Assembly: GCA_945907735.1 (NCBI GenBank)
Contig: CAMDTL010000013.1
Coordinates: forward strand, 1-40,389
Direction: 5' to 3'
Source of the DNA: Methylotenera oryzisoli
GTDB lineage: Bacteria > Pseudomonadota > Gammaproteobacteria > Burkholderiales > Methylophilaceae
Length of the DNA stretch: 40,389 nucleotides
Shown: in pieces, positions 8,849-19,730 of the stretch
How the letters are laid out: every line of letters begins with the position of its first letter
Position numbering within the stretch: position 1 is the first letter of the stretch
The notes under the pieces: generated by a model
What the model was told of the DNA's origin: nothing
Databases searched by the model: none
The model's input: the letters and a program-made list of their open reading frames with translations, nothing else
Made by a program: the position numbers and the translations under genes

Positions 8849-9274
8849 CTATTTTTTATCTTCGTCTATTTTAGTGTATTCGCCTTCAATCACGTCATCA
8901 TTAGCAGCTTTTTTGCGTTGATAATGAGGGGGTGAGTTGGTCGCACCAGCCAGGCTTGGCTTACTCATTGGAATTAACAATAATAGCACCGCAATGATAT
9001 CGGTAATGATGCCAGGAATAATTAACAGAACGCCAGCCACCATATTCCGCGCGCTTCCCAGCATGGTTTTAATTGGGTTACCGCCTGCCGCAAGGCTTTG
9101 CATCATTTTGGCGGACATCAATAATTTTTCGCCGCGAATCAATTGTAAGCCTAAGAGCGTAATAACGACTAAGTAAACAAACAGCCACCAGCCATATTCG
9201 TGACCGAGTTTTACCAGCAAAAATATCTCGGTGAACGGAAAAGCGAGTAAAATTAAGCCTACTAAAAAACGCAT
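8849..9274 (-). CDS. fxsA: FxsA family inner-membrane protein
   Basis: This is a 141-residue membrane protein with about three or four hydrophobic segments: residues 2-20, 29-46, and a long stretch around 80-105 containing LLIIPGIITDIIAVLLLLIP, the hallmark of the family. The polar C-terminus ends with VIEGEYTKID, also typical. E. coli FxsA is known for relieving F-plasmid exclusion of phage T7 when overproduced; its normal role is unclear. It lies upstream of the reductase on the minus strand and divergent from dsbD. Confidence 0.9.
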   Translation of the reverse strand: MRFLVGLILLAFPFTEIFLLVKLGHEYGWWLFVYLVVITLLGLQLIRGEKLLMSAKMMQSLAAGGNPIKTMLGSARNMVAGVLLIIPGIITDIIAVLLLLIPMSKPSLAGATNSPPHYQRKKAANDDVIEGEYTKIDEDKK

Positions 9275-9378
9275 GGTTAGAACTTTCTACGGAATTGATT
9301 CTCTGTAAATTGGGGTGTTATCTGCTTTTTGCAACTATAAATAATTATATTATTGGGCATTAAAATTTGAGGTGTTGT

Positions 9379-11022
9379 TTGAAATATTGGTTAAACGTTA
9401 TTTTATTCTCTTTATTGACAACAGCCAGCGTGCAGTTATTGCATGCGACTGAAAGTAGCAAGGGTGCAAGTGTATTTACTAATGTTGAAGAAGATGAATT
9501 TTTGCCGCCAGATGTGGCATTTAAGCTTGATGTCAGTCCAAAAGATGCAAGCAATTTAACAGCTAATTTTGACATTGAACCTAGTTATTACCTTTATAAA
9601 CAACGTATTAAATTTGTAATTAAAGAGGCCGCCACAGGTAAAATTGAGGCGATTGAGTTGCCTGCGGGCGAAATAAAAGATGACCCAAACTTTGGCAAAC
9701 AAGAGGTGTATCACCACGATTTTGCAGCCAATATCAAACTTAGCAACGCGAACAATCCTATCATACAAGCGACTTACCAAGGTTGTAGCGAAAAGGGTTT
9801 GTGTTACGCGCCACAAACCAAAATATTCAATTTAAGCTTAAATAATAGTGAAAATGGCTCTGCCCTGCAAACCAATAATGAAACGGTTTCTGGCGCATCT
9901 TTCTCAGAAGATGATGAAGCTACTTTAGCCTTAAAATCGGGCAATTTGTGGCTGATCTTTGGCGTGTTTTTTGTCACTGGCTTACTGTTATCTTTCACGC
10001 CGTGCGTGTTGCCAATGATTCCCATTTTATCTGGCGTTATCGTCGGTAGCAAAGCCAAGCATGCGCACCATACGCACTTGCACGGCTTTTTGCTCTCACT
10101 GGCTTATGTGATGGGCATGGCGCTCAGCTACACCATTGCTGGCATCGTGGCTGGGCTATCCGGCAGCTTGATTAGCCAAACACTGCAAAGCCCGTGGGTG
10201 CTAGGGATAACCGCGCTGTTATTCGTGCTACTGGCGTTTAGCATGTTTGATTTGTACGAAATCACGCTGCCACAATCGTTACAAGAAAAACTCATTGACC
10301 TTAGTAATCGCCAAAAGCGCGGTCAATTTGCAGGCGTGTTTTCGATGGGGGTAATCTCTGCGCTCATTGTAAGCCCTTGTGTATCAGCGCCGCTGGCGGG
10401 CGCGTTAGTGATTATCGGCAAAACTGGGCAAGTGCTGTTGGGTGGCGTGGCGCTATTTGCGCTCTCATTGGGCATGGGCATGCCCTTGTTGCTAGTAGGC
10501 GCATCCGCTGGCAGCGTTGTGCCTAAAACTGGGCACTGGATGATTTTGGTACGCAATGGATTTGGCGTACTCATGTTGCTAATGGCAGCTTATATTGCGT
10601 GGCCGATTTTGCCGAATAATATTACGCAACCAGTTAATAAAATACTTAGCCTGGAAGCTGCATCTCACCTGCCTTTTCAGCGCATTAAATCTGTAACGGA
10701 TTTAGACCGTGCGATTAAAAACGCCAATGGCAAAACAGTGATGCTGGATTTTTATGCCGATTGGTGTAGCGCATGTAAAGAAATGGAAAAATACACTTTT
10801 AGCGATGACAAAGTAAAAGTTGCGCTAAAAAATACCGTTTTATTGCAAGCGGATGTGACTGCAAATAACGACGACGACCAAGCGCTACTAAAACGCTTTG
10901 ATTTGTTTGGTCCGCCAGGCATTATCTTTTTCGATCAAACAGGTAATGAAATTAAAAACCGAGTAGTTGGCTATAAAAATGCCGAGGACTTTACACAAAT
11001 TTTAAATAAAGTGAACCAATAA
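9379..11022 (+). CDS. dsbD: Thiol:disulfide interchange protein DsbD
   Basis: This inner-membrane protein carries electrons from cytosolic thioredoxin to periplasmic partners. Numbered from TTG 9379: signal peptide 1-23, periplasmic alpha domain with Cys136 and Cys142 (GCSEKGLC), membrane beta domain with Cys209 (TPCVLPMIP) and Cys334 (VSPCVSAP), and a C-terminal thioredoxin domain with Cys463-Ser-Ala-Cys466 (WCSAC). All six redox cysteines are present. I prefer TTG 9379 because GAGGTG at 9369-9374 precedes it and MKYWLNVILFSLL makes a clean signal peptide; an upstream TTG at 9367 is the alternative. There is no ATG start. The downstream TlpA-like gene begins two bases after the stop, so they are likely one operon for cytochrome c and disulfide chemistry. 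Confidence 0.95.
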   Translation: MKYWLNVILFSLLTTASVQLLHATESSKGASVFTNVEEDEFLPPDVAFKLDVSPKDASNLTANFDIEPSYYLYKQRIKFVIKEAATGKIEAIELPAGEIKDDPNFGKQEVYHHDFAANIKLSNANNPIIQATYQGCSEKGLCYAPQTKIFNLSLNNSENGSALQTNNETVSGASFSEDDEATLALKSGNLWLIFGVFFVTGLLLSFTPCVLPMIPILSGVIVGSKAKHAHHTHLHGFLLSLAYVMGMALSYTIAGIVAGLSGSLISQTLQSPWVLGITALLFVLLAFSMFDLYEITLPQSLQEKLIDLSNRQKRGQFAGVFSMGVISALIVSPCVSAPLAGALVIIGKTGQVLLGGVALFALSLGMGMPLLLVGASAGSVVPKTGHWMILVRNGFGVLMLLMAAYIAWPILPNNITQPVNKILSLEAASHLPFQRIKSVTDLDRAIKNANGKTVMLDFYADWCSACKEMEKYTFSDDKVKVALKNTVLLQADVTANNDDDQALLKRFDLFGPPGIIFFDQTGNEIKNRVVGYKNAEDFTQILNKVNQ

Positions 11023-11024
11023 TC

Positions 11025-11558
11025 ATGGCCAAAAAATTCAACAGCATATGTATTGGCCTTTTATTAATCGCCTCAATTGGCTTTGGATTTCGCTATTTTT
11101 TTCAAGGCACTAGTCATCAACACGACAGCCAATCAACACAGCCATTATTTGCCGCCAGCTTCCCTAACGAAAAAGGCCAACAACAAAACTTAGCCCAATA
11201 CGCAGGCAAAACGGTGGTGCTTAATTTTTGGGCCACTTGGTGCGAGCCTTGCCGCGAAGAAATGCCAGAACTTTCAACTTTGCATGCCGCCTATCAAGAT
11301 AAAAATTTGGTGGTTTTAGGCCTGGCGATTGACGATGTAGCCACCATTGCCGAATTTTTAAAAGAAACCAAAGTGAGCTACCCATTGTTCGCCGCCGATA
11401 TGCAAGGCATGGAAATCGCCAGCAATCTAGGCAACAATAAGGGGGTGTTACCATATACCGTGATTATTCAAGACGATGGCAGTATCGCCAAAACCTATTT
11501 TGGCCGTATTACAAAACCATTATTAGAAGAAACACTGGTTAAATTAATAGAAAAATAG
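11025..11558 (+). CDS. TlpA/ResA-like thioredoxin-family protein
   Basis: This 177-residue redox protein has an N-terminal hydrophobic segment (about residues 8-25) that serves as a signal anchor, placing the domain in the periplasm. The active site is Cys73-Glu-Pro-Cys76 in FWATWCEPCREEMPEL, and the cis-proline region is GVLPYTVII. The Glu in the CEPC motif is characteristic of TlpA/ResA proteins that reduce apocytochrome c or other periplasmic disulfides. It follows dsbD by two bases; DsbD is the likely electron donor. The exact substrate cannot be told from sequence. Confidence 0.9.
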   Translation: MAKKFNSICIGLLLIASIGFGFRYFFQGTSHQHDSQSTQPLFAASFPNEKGQQQNLAQYAGKTVVLNFWATWCEPCREEMPELSTLHAAYQDKNLVVLGLAIDDVATIAEFLKETKVSYPLFAADMQGMEIASNLGNNKGVLPYTVIIQDDGSIAKTYFGRITKPLLEETLVKLIEK

Positions 11559-11579
11559 TTTAGCTTTCTATTCAATTAC

Positions 11580-11608
11580 TTAGCGCAAGTTACAGCGCTA
11601 ACTTCGCT
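11580..11608. repeat. Nested inverted repeats between tlpA-like gene and aroQ
   Basis: TTAGCGC (11580-11586) is repeated inverted as GCGCTAA (11595-11601). An overlapping pair, AAGTTA (11587-11592) and TAACTT (11599-11604), can extend to a longer stem with one bulge. The two pairings are mutually exclusive. No run of T follows, so it is not a standard terminator, though it could stop or protect the dsbD transcript. Confidence 0.45.
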
Positions 11609-11711
11609 TAGTTTCTGTTAATTTGCTGGACATTATCGCCTAACTTCGGCAAACTTGCGTTTATGAAGTTCTGCAAAAACCCTATAAAAATGTTGGCAAA
11701 AAAGGTGCTTT

Positions 11712-12158
11712 ATGGCAACTAAGTCGGTATTAGTGCTGCATGGCCCCAACCTGAATCTGCTGGGACTGCGCGAGCCAGAGCACTACGGTAATTTAACCTT
11801 GGCGGATATTGATAACAACCTACAAGCATTGGCGCAGCAAGCCAATATTGCTTTAGAAACCTATCAAAGCAACGCCGAAGCTGAGATTGTCGCCAAGATT
11901 CAATCGCTTGCAATTAATAAAGTTGATTTTATTATCATCAACCCAGCTGCATTTACACACACGTCAATTTCAATTCGCGATGCCATTTCTGCTGTAAAAA
12001 TTCCGTTTATTGAAGTGCATTTATCTAACGTGTTTGCGCGCGAAAGCTTTAGGCATCATTCCTACTTTAGCGATATTGCCGTGGGCGTAATTAGCGGCTT
12101 AGGCGCAGAAGGTTATAACGCCGCCTTTAATTTTGCCGTTAGTCAGCTTAATAAATAA
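11712..12158 (+). CDS. aroQ: Type II 3-dehydroquinate dehydratase
   Basis: This 148-residue enzyme of the shikimate pathway dehydrates 3-dehydroquinate to 3-dehydroshikimate by anti elimination. The family signature [19 protein letters not shown] at 8-26 includes the flexible-loop Arg20 and catalytic Tyr25. NPAAFTHTS and [18 protein letters not shown] supply the substrate-binding Asn, the catalytic His and the Arg of the second half. As in many proteobacteria it sits just upstream of accB and accC. Confidence 0.96.
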   Translation: MATKSVLVLHGPNLNLLGLREPEHYGNLTLADIDNNLQALAQQANIALETYQSNAEAEIVAKIQSLAINKVDFIIINPAAFTHTSISIRDAISAVKIPFIEVHLSNVFARESFRHHSYFSDIAVGVISGLGAEGYNAAFNFAVSQLNK

Positions 12159-12216
12159 CCAACTTAATCATGCAATTATAAAAGTCACAATTAAATAATA
12201 TTTGTCCGGGGGCATT

Positions 12217-12657
12217 ATGGATTTACGTAAACTTAAAAAACTAATTGATTTAGTCGAAGAGTCTGGCATTTCAGAGCTGGAACTGACCGAAGGCGAAGAA
12301 AAAGTGCGCATTAGCCGCACGCTTATGCACAGCACAGCACCCGTTACGCACTATACGGCAGCGCCACAGCTACATGCTACGCCCGCGCCCACCGCAGCGG
12401 CACCAATGGTTGCAGAGCTTGAAGGTCATATTGTTAAATCGCCCATGGTGGGCACGTTTTATCGCTCATCCTCACCTGATGCAAAAGCCTTTATTGACGT
12501 GGGCTCTAAAGTGGCAGTTGGCGATACGCTTTGCATTATTGAAGCCATGAAATTACTCAATGAAATTGATTGCGACTTTGCTGGCGTGATTAAAAAAATA
12601 TTAATCGAAAACGGCCAGCCTGTTGAGTATGGCGAGCCATTATTTGTGATTGGTTAA
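12217..12657 (+). CDS. accB: Biotin carboxyl carrier protein of acetyl-CoA carboxylase
   Basis: This 146-residue carrier swings biotin between the biotin carboxylase and the carboxyltransferase in the first committed step of fatty acid synthesis. The biotin-accepting lysine is Lys112 in EAMKLLNEI. An N-terminal helical part (1-35) leads into a Pro/Ala/Thr-rich linker (about 40-64), then the biotinyl domain. I take ATG 12217, preceded by a GGGGGC element and giving the family start [12 protein letters not shown], rather than the in-frame TTG at 12202. accC follows after four bases. Confidence 0.96.
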   Translation: MDLRKLKKLIDLVEESGISELELTEGEEKVRISRTLMHSTAPVTHYTAAPQLHATPAPTAAAPMVAELEGHIVKSPMVGTFYRSSSPDAKAFIDVGSKVAVGDTLCIIEAMKLLNEIDCDFAGVIKKILIENGQPVEYGEPLFVIG

Positions 12658-12661
12658 TTAA

Positions 12662-14014
12662 ATGTTCGAGAAAATATTAATCGCAAATAGAGGCGAGATT
12701 GCTTTGCGCGTGCAGCGCGCATGTCGCGAACTCGGCATTAAAACCGTAGCGGTACATTCCGAAGCTGACAAAGAAGCTAAATACGTCAAACTGGCGGATG
12801 AGTCTGTTTGCATCGGCCCCGCGCCTTCTAATCAAAGTTATTTAAATATCCCAGCCGTCATTAGCGCGGCTGAAGTCACTGACGCGCAAGCGATTCACCC
12901 AGGTTATGGTTTTTTATCTGAAAACGCCGATTTTGCAGAACGCGTAGAACAAAGTGGCTTTGTGTTTATTGGCCCACGTGCTGAAACCATTCGCCTGATG
13001 GGCGATAAAGTATCAGCCAAAGATGCCATGAAAAAAGCGGGCGTGCCTTGTGTGCCAGGCTCTGACGGCGCACTACCCGATGATCCTGCAGAAATTATTA
13101 AAACCGCAAAACGCGTAGGCTACCCAGTCATCATTAAAGCGGCAGGCGGCGGGGGTGGGCGCGGCATGCGTGTGGTGCATACCGAAGCCGCCTTAATTAA
13201 TGCCGTCAACATGACCAAGGCTGAGGCACAAGCCGCTTTTGGCAACCCGATGGTGTACATGGAAAAGTTTTTAGAAAATCCGCGTCATATCGAAATACAA
13301 ATTTTGGCAGACCAGCACGGCAACGCAGTATTTTTAGGTGACCGTGATTGCTCGATGCAGCGTCGCCACCAAAAAATTATTGAAGAAGCGCCTTCGCCAT
13401 TATTAAGCCCAAAAATACGCGATAAAATAGGCGAACGATGCGCCGACGCTTGTCGTAAAATTAAATATCGTGGTGCTGGCACATTCGAATTTTTGTATGA
13501 AAACGGTGAATTTTACTTTATCGAGATGAACACGCGCTTGCAAGTTGAGCATACGGTAACTGAAATGATTACTGGGCTTGATTTGGTACAACAACAAATT
13601 TTTGTGGCTAACGGCGAAAAACTAAAATTCCGCCAAAAAGATATTGTCTTGCGCGGACATGCCATTGAATGCCGCATTAATGCTGAAGACCCCTATAACT
13701 TTGTGCCATCTCCTGGCAAGATTAACACTTTCCATATGCCTGGCGGACCTGGCGTGCGCGTCGATACACATGCTTACGCGGGTTACACGGTACCTTCACA
13801 GTACGATTCAATGATAGGCAAACTGATTACCTACGGCGCTACGCGCGACCAAGCCATTGCGCGCATGCGTATTGCGCTTTCTGAAATGATGGTGGCTGGC
13901 ATTAAAACCAACGTTCCGCTACATGCCGATTTAATGGCCGATGCAGCCTTCCATCTAGGTGGCACCAGCATTCACTACCTTGAGCAGAAATTAGGTATTG
14001 GTCACAATAAATAG
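12662..14014 (+). CDS. accC: Acetyl-CoA carboxylase, biotin carboxylase subunit
   Basis: This 450-residue ATP-grasp enzyme carboxylates the biotin on AccB using bicarbonate and ATP. It starts [17 protein letters not shown], has Lys159 and the glycine-rich loop [14 protein letters not shown] at 159-172, and carries the ATP-grasp signature [14 protein letters not shown]. Length and motifs are normal for the bacterial subunit. It lies in the aroQ-accB-accC-prmA run; prmA begins within two bases of its stop. Confidence 0.98.
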   Translation: MFEKILIANRGEIALRVQRACRELGIKTVAVHSEADKEAKYVKLADESVCIGPAPSNQSYLNIPAVISAAEVTDAQAIHPGYGFLSENADFAERVEQSGFVFIGPRAETIRLMGDKVSAKDAMKKAGVPCVPGSDGALPDDPAEIIKTAKRVGYPVIIKAAGGGGGRGMRVVHTEAALINAVNMTKAEAQAAFGNPMVYMEKFLENPRHIEIQILADQHGNAVFLGDRDCSMQRRHQKIIEEAPSPLLSPKIRDKIGERCADACRKIKYRGAGTFEFLYENGEFYFIEMNTRLQVEHTVTEMITGLDLVQQQIFVANGEKLKFRQKDIVLRGHAIECRINAEDPYNFVPSPGKINTFHMPGGPGVRVDTHAYAGYTVPSQYDSMIGKLITYGATRDQAIARMRIALSEMMVAGIKTNVPLHADLMADAAFHLGGTSIHYLEQKLGIGHNK

Positions 14015-14015
14015 G

Positions 14016-14903
14016 GTGGCGTGGCTATTACTAAAAATTCAAGCAAACGAGCAAAATGCCGATTTAATTAGTGACGCACTTATGACTATCGGCGCGCTTT
14101 CTGCCAGTATTGAAGACGCAAATGCAGAAACCTTAAGCGAACAAGCCATCTTTGGGGAGCCGGGCGACCCTCCTCCTGGCATTTGGCAACAAAATATCGT
14201 CACTGCCATGTTTGATGAAGCTGCCGAGGTAAACCAAGTAATTAGCGCATTAAGCCAAGAAACCTCAATTCCACAATTTCATTACAGCACCGAAATCATT
14301 GCCGAGCAAGATTGGGTACGCGCCACACAGGCGCAATTTGACCCAATTAAAATTACCGAACAATTGTGGATAGTGCCCACTTGGCATGTGGCGCCCAATA
14401 ATGACGCCATCAATATCGTGCTAGACCCTGGCTTAGCCTTTGGCACTGGTAGCCACCCGACCACGCATTTATGCCTGCAATGGCTGACTGAACAAACGCT
14501 GAATAAAAAATCTGTGTTGGATTACGGTTGCGGATCTGGCATTTTAGCGATTGCCGCTAAAATGCTGGGTGCCTGCCATGTAAGTGGTGTGGATATTGAC
14601 TTGCAGGCTATTGTTGCCAGCAACTATAATGCACAACAAAACCAAGTTGAAGTTGATTTTTTTGATGCCCACATATTTACAGATCAAACTTTTGATATTG
14701 TTGTGGCTAATATATTATCGAGCGCCTTGGTGGTGCTGGCACCTGCATTAGCAAAATATTGCAAATCTGGCGCTAAATTGGCATTATCGGGTATATTAGA
14801 AGAGCAGCAAGAAGCGCTGCTTGCGCGCTATAGCGAATGGTTTAATATGGATGCACCCACTCAAAAAGACGCTTGGATTTTGCTGACAGGCACGAAACGA
14901 TGA
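14016..14903 (+). CDS. prmA: Ribosomal protein L11 methyltransferase
   Basis: This 295-residue SAM-dependent enzyme trimethylates ribosomal protein L11. The linker/substrate region is at the N-terminus (MAWLLLKIQA). The catalytic domain has GLAFGTGSHPTT, the SAM-binding VLDYGCGSGILAIAA, and ANILSSALVVLAP in place of the usual N-I-L-A loop. GTG 14016, directly after the accC stop, gives the expected family start; longer readings from 13998 would overlap accC and lack homology. Its stop overlaps the next gene's ATG (ATGA). Confidence 0.94.
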   Translation: MAWLLLKIQANEQNADLISDALMTIGALSASIEDANAETLSEQAIFGEPGDPPPGIWQQNIVTAMFDEAAEVNQVISALSQETSIPQFHYSTEIIAEQDWVRATQAQFDPIKITEQLWIVPTWHVAPNNDAINIVLDPGLAFGTGSHPTTHLCLQWLTEQTLNKKSVLDYGCGSGILAIAAKMLGACHVSGVDIDLQAIVASNYNAQQNQVEVDFFDAHIFTDQTFDIVVANILSSALVVLAPALAKYCKSGAKLALSGILEEQQEALLARYSEWFNMDAPTQKDAWILLTGTKR

Positions 14904-15811
14904 ATTACATCACCTCGTGTCCTGCCTGTGACACGCAGTTTTTGCTCAATAAAGAGCATCTGAAAGCACATCGCGGCAAAGTGCAATGCGGCAATTGCGA
15001 GCATATTTTTAACGCGAAAAATCGTCTCACTGAAATTGCGGATGATAGCGCTAGCGTGGCTGAATACCAATCCAGTCTTGAGGTGAAAGCCGATGATGTA
15101 ACAGAAATAGCTAATGAAAAACCCATTGGTGATGTTTTAAATAATGTGCTTGAATCGGTGCCGAATTTAGAAGATTTAAACACTACTGAATTAAACAGCT
15201 CTGAAGAATTTCAATATACTAAACCTTCCAATACTCACCAGCATGCCCCAGAAGCCATCGATGCGTACGCCTTCAATCAAACACTAGCGCCTATTACCAT
15301 TAACGATTTAACGGCTGGCCCAAAATATCAAAAAACAAAATTAAATCTGTGGGGCGTGCTGTTTTGCTTGTTACTGGCTATTTTGGCTGGGTTACAAACC
15401 ATTTACGCAACGCGCGCAAAAATCGCGGCCGAATATCCGCAGTTTAAGCCTTATTTGGCTCAAGCTTGTGTTTTGCTTAAATGTAAAATTAATTTACCTA
15501 AAAATTTAGATGCTTTCGCCATTGATGATGCCGACATGCAAGAGGACGATTTATATCAAAATGTGATCAAATTTTCTAGCTTGCTTATTAATAACGCAGC
15601 ATATGTACAGGCCTATCCCAACATTGAATTAACGCTTACCGATACCGCCAATGTGCCAGTTTTAAGAAGGATAATTAAACCAAGTGAATACCTGAAAGCC
15701 AATATCCATGAGTCTTCTGGCATAGATGCAGGCGAAGAAGTACGCATTAACCTTGCTATTAATGTGACTGATTTAGCAGTGGCTGGCTACCGCGCTCTAC
15801 TCGTTCACTAG
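14900..15811 (+). CDS. Zinc-ribbon and DUF3426 domain membrane protein
   Basis: This 303-residue protein begins with an MJ0042-type zinc ribbon: Cys7 and Cys10 (CPAC) with Cys30 and Cys33 (CGNC). An acidic low-complexity region follows, then one membrane helix around residues 147-169 (WGVLFCLLLAILAGLQTIYA), then a DUF3426 domain that should be periplasmic, with SLLINNAAYVQAYPNIELTLTD. Such proteins are common downstream of prmA in betaproteobacteria, but their function is not established. ATG 14900 overlaps the prmA stop and puts the first zinc Cys at residue 7. It is the last gene of the run; a terminator follows at once. Confidence 0.88.
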   Translation: MNYITSCPACDTQFLLNKEHLKAHRGKVQCGNCEHIFNAKNRLTEIADDSASVAEYQSSLEVKADDVTEIANEKPIGDVLNNVLESVPNLEDLNTTELNSSEEFQYTKPSNTHQHAPEAIDAYAFNQTLAPITINDLTAGPKYQKTKLNLWGVLFCLLLAILAGLQTIYATRAKIAAEYPQFKPYLAQACVLLKCKINLPKNLDAFAIDDADMQEDDLYQNVIKFSSLLINNAAYVQAYPNIELTLTDTANVPVLRRIIKPSEYLKANIHESSGIDAGEEVRINLAINVTDLAVAGYRALLVH

Positions 15812-15812
15812 T

Positions 15813-15840
15813 CATCTAATGATTTTCATTAGATGTTTTT
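15813..15840 (+). terminator. Rho-independent terminator after the aroQ-accBC-prmA run
   Basis: A perfect 10-base inverted repeat, CATCTAATGA (15813-15822) and TCATTAGATG (15826-15835) around a TTT loop, is followed by five Ts. It starts two bases after the stop codon of the DUF3426 gene. The stem is AT-rich but continuous. Confidence 0.8.
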
Positions 15841-15933
15841 AATAACAACACATAGGCTTTACTTTCAACTAATCTGTAATATACAACTCATAGATTGAGT
15901 AGTACTTATTAACTATTAACTAGGAGATACACC

Positions 15934-16005
15934 ATGTGGACAACACCAGCAGCTACTGAAATGCGTTTCGGTTTCGAAGTTACAATGTACGTAATGAACA
16001 AATAA
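15934..16005 (+). CDS. pqqA: PQQ precursor peptide PqqA
   Basis: This 23-residue peptide, MWTTPAATEMRFGFEVTMY then VMNK, matches PqqA in length and pattern. Glu15 and Tyr19, the two residues cross-linked by PqqE to build pyrroloquinoline quinone, are in the canonical E-V-T-M-Y spacing. AGGAG at 15922-15926 sits seven bases before the ATG, and a terminator follows, so it forms its own short transcription unit. The processing and maturation genes (pqqB-E) are not in this window. Methylotrophs often carry pqqA apart from the rest; PQQ serves methanol dehydrogenases of the Xox or Mxa type. Confidence 0.95.
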   Translation: MWTTPAATEMRFGFEVTMYVMNK

Positions 16006-16023
16006 TAAGTTTTTACTTATTTT

Positions 16024-16051
16024 AAAAAAGGATGCCTAGGCATCCTTTTTT
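16024..16051. terminator. Symmetrical terminator between pqqA and oxyR
   Basis: Six As, then GGATGCC-TA-GGCATCC, then six Ts form a near-perfect palindrome 19 bases after the pqqA stop and 28 bases from the oxyR stop. Because it has an A run on one side and a T run on the other, it can end transcription from both convergent genes. Confidence 0.85.
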
Positions 16052-16079
16052 ATTGCCTATTGTTTATTAATCCCAGTCC

Positions 16080-16994
16080 TTAATTTACGATTTTCATATA
16101 GTCCGAATTAATTGCTTTAATGGCCTCTGCAATTTTTTCTACCACCTCAAGCCGCACAAAGCTTTTACGCCAAGCAATGGCAATGCGCCTGGTAGGAGCA
16201 GGCGCTATAAATGGAATAACTTTAATCAGCGGGTTGTTATAGCGCTTAGCCGTAGCCGAACCAGGCAACACAGTAATACCCAAGTTTGAAGCCACCATAT
16301 TACGAATCGTCTCTAGTGAATTGCCCTGCAAAACCTCGCCTTTGCGCGATAGCTCTGGGCAAGCTTGTGTGACTTGATTACTGAAACAATGACCACGATT
16401 TAGCAGTAACACTTTTTCATCTAATAATTCTTCTGGCTTAATATGCTGACGTGTTGCCCAATGATGATGAGTAGGCACCACCACATCAAACTCTTCGTCA
16501 TACAACGCACGATACTGCAAACCCACCACATTAAACGGCAACGCAACAATGGCTACATCTATCACGCCATTTTTAAGTTGGCTCTCCAAATTGGCAGTTA
16601 AGTTTTCTTCAACCTCTAGCGGCATCTCTGGTGCTGTTTTGCGTAAAATAGGGATAATTTCTGGCAATAGATAGGGGCCAACGGAATGTATTAACCCTAG
16701 TTTTAATATGCCTTTAAGTTGATTTTTACCTAGCTCCGCCAGCTGCGTTATGCGCGAGGTTTCTTCTAACACTTTCTCAGCTTGCTCGACAATTTTTGCA
16801 CCAATCTCGGTTAAATTGACATCGGTACGACTGCGCTCAAAAATAATGACATTCAGCTCTTTTTCCAGTTTTTTAATGGCTAAACTCAGGGCGGGTTGCG
16901 TCACAAAACATTTTTCCGCCGCACGCCTAAAACTGCGTTCTTGCGCCACCGCAACAATAAATTTTAATTCGGTAAGACTCACTTTTAAACCCAT
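16080..16994 (-). CDS. oxyR: OxyR, LysR-family hydrogen peroxide sensor/regulator
   Basis: This 304-residue LysR-type regulator has a winged helix-turn-helix at about 18-42 (SFRRAAEKCFVTQPALSLAI). The effector domain contains the OxyR redox switch: Cys203 in GHCFSNQ and Cys212, nine residues apart exactly as Cys199/Cys208 of E. coli, followed by GNSLETIRNMVASNLGITVLP. Oxidation by peroxide forms a disulfide between these cysteines and alters DNA binding. It is divergent from katG, its expected target, and an OxyR-like palindrome stands 26 bases upstream of its start, the usual place for autorepression. Confidence 0.92.
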   Translation of the reverse strand: MGLKVSLTELKFIVAVAQERSFRRAAEKCFVTQPALSLAIKKLEKELNVIIFERSRTDVNLTEIGAKIVEQAEKVLEETSRITQLAELGKNQLKGILKLGLIHSVGPYLLPEIIPILRKTAPEMPLEVEENLTANLESQLKNGVIDVAIVALPFNVVGLQYRALYDEEFDVVVPTHHHWATRQHIKPEELLDEKVLLLNRGHCFSNQVTQACPELSRKGEVLQGNSLETIRNMVASNLGITVLPGSATAKRYNNPLIKVIPFIAPAPTRRIAIAWRKSFVRLEVVEKIAEAIKAINSDYMKIVN

Positions 16995-17020
16995 CGCGTA
17001 TAATTTACTGATGATATATC

Positions 17021-17037
17021 GATAAATTTAATTTATC
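17021..17037. promoter_or_regulatory. Candidate OxyR operator between oxyR and katG
   Basis: The 17-base palindrome GATAAATTTAATTTATC has 7-base arms around TTA. It fits the OxyR consensus GATAG-N7-CTATC in length and symmetry, with one symmetrical change (G to A / C to T). GATAT (17013-17017) on its left and TTATC (17042-17046) on its right could act as extra half-sites, as OxyR tetramers contact four. Confidence 0.5.
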
Positions 17038-17072
17038 AACTTTATCAAAAAATACAATTATACAAATCGTAT

Positions 17073-17230
17073 TTGACAGCCTAAAATACTTGCCTAGTGC
17101 CATACAGATGCTCGCTATTAAGCATTTACCAAACTAAAAACTATTATTGAAACCAATAGCCAGTAGTTTATTGAACGATTGGCGACTGTGCAGCAAGCAA
17201 TTGATAATATTAATAATACTTTAATATTGT
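17073..17230 (+). promoter_or_regulatory. Candidate katG promoter elements
   Basis: Two weak alternatives are visible. TTGACA at 17073-17078 is a perfect -35 but has no good -10 partner (TAGTGC at 17095 is the closest). TTGATA at 17201-17206 with TATTGT at 17225-17230 has an 18-base spacer and lies nearer the gene. The second overlaps an 8-base inverted repeat AATATTAA/TTAATATT (17206-17228). Confidence 0.3.
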
Positions 17231-17238
17231 TTGAATAA

Positions 17239-19455
<2,217 letters not shown>

Positions 19456-19471
19456 TTGCAATTGCAAGCTT

Positions 19472-19517
19472 AAAAACCCCCGCCCGCTAATATTTAAGTT
19501 AGGGGGCGGGGGTTTTT
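19472..19517 (+). terminator. Strong rho-independent terminator after katG
   Basis: AAAAACCCCCGCCC (19472-19485) pairs with GGGCGGGGGTTTTT (19504-19517), 14 base pairs including nine G-C pairs. The loop contains a further CTAA/TTAG pairing. It begins 16 bases after the katG stop. Confidence 0.92.
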
Positions 19518-19521
19518 CTTT

Positions 19522-19620
19522 CGTCATACCGACGGAAGTCGATAGCCAGCGACTTTTAACGCCACTGGATTCGCCCATATCGCCGTACAGGGTAGGCTCA
19601 AAGTCAAGCACGGAATGACG
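19522..19620. repeat. Possible dispersed repeat with inverted ends
   Basis: This 99-base element begins CGTCATACCG and ends CGGAATGACG, which are inverted repeats of each other with one mismatch. Its interior is richer in GC than the flanks and has no coding potential. CGTCATTCCG...CGGAATGACG ends are typical of short intergenic repeats scattered through many proteobacterial genomes. Only one copy is in this window, so repetition is not shown here. Confidence 0.5.
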
Positions 19621-19730
19621 CGCAATGAAGTGTGCATGGTCTAATTTTATCTGTAAGTTTTATGCGCGTTTGCAACAAACTTGCATATTTATCACTTAAA
19701 ATAACTTATTAATAATCAATAGGAATCAGT

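Noticed and set aside
12202-12216. Upstream TTG start for accB
   Set aside because: It would consume the GGGGGC ribosome-binding element and add residues not found at the family start.
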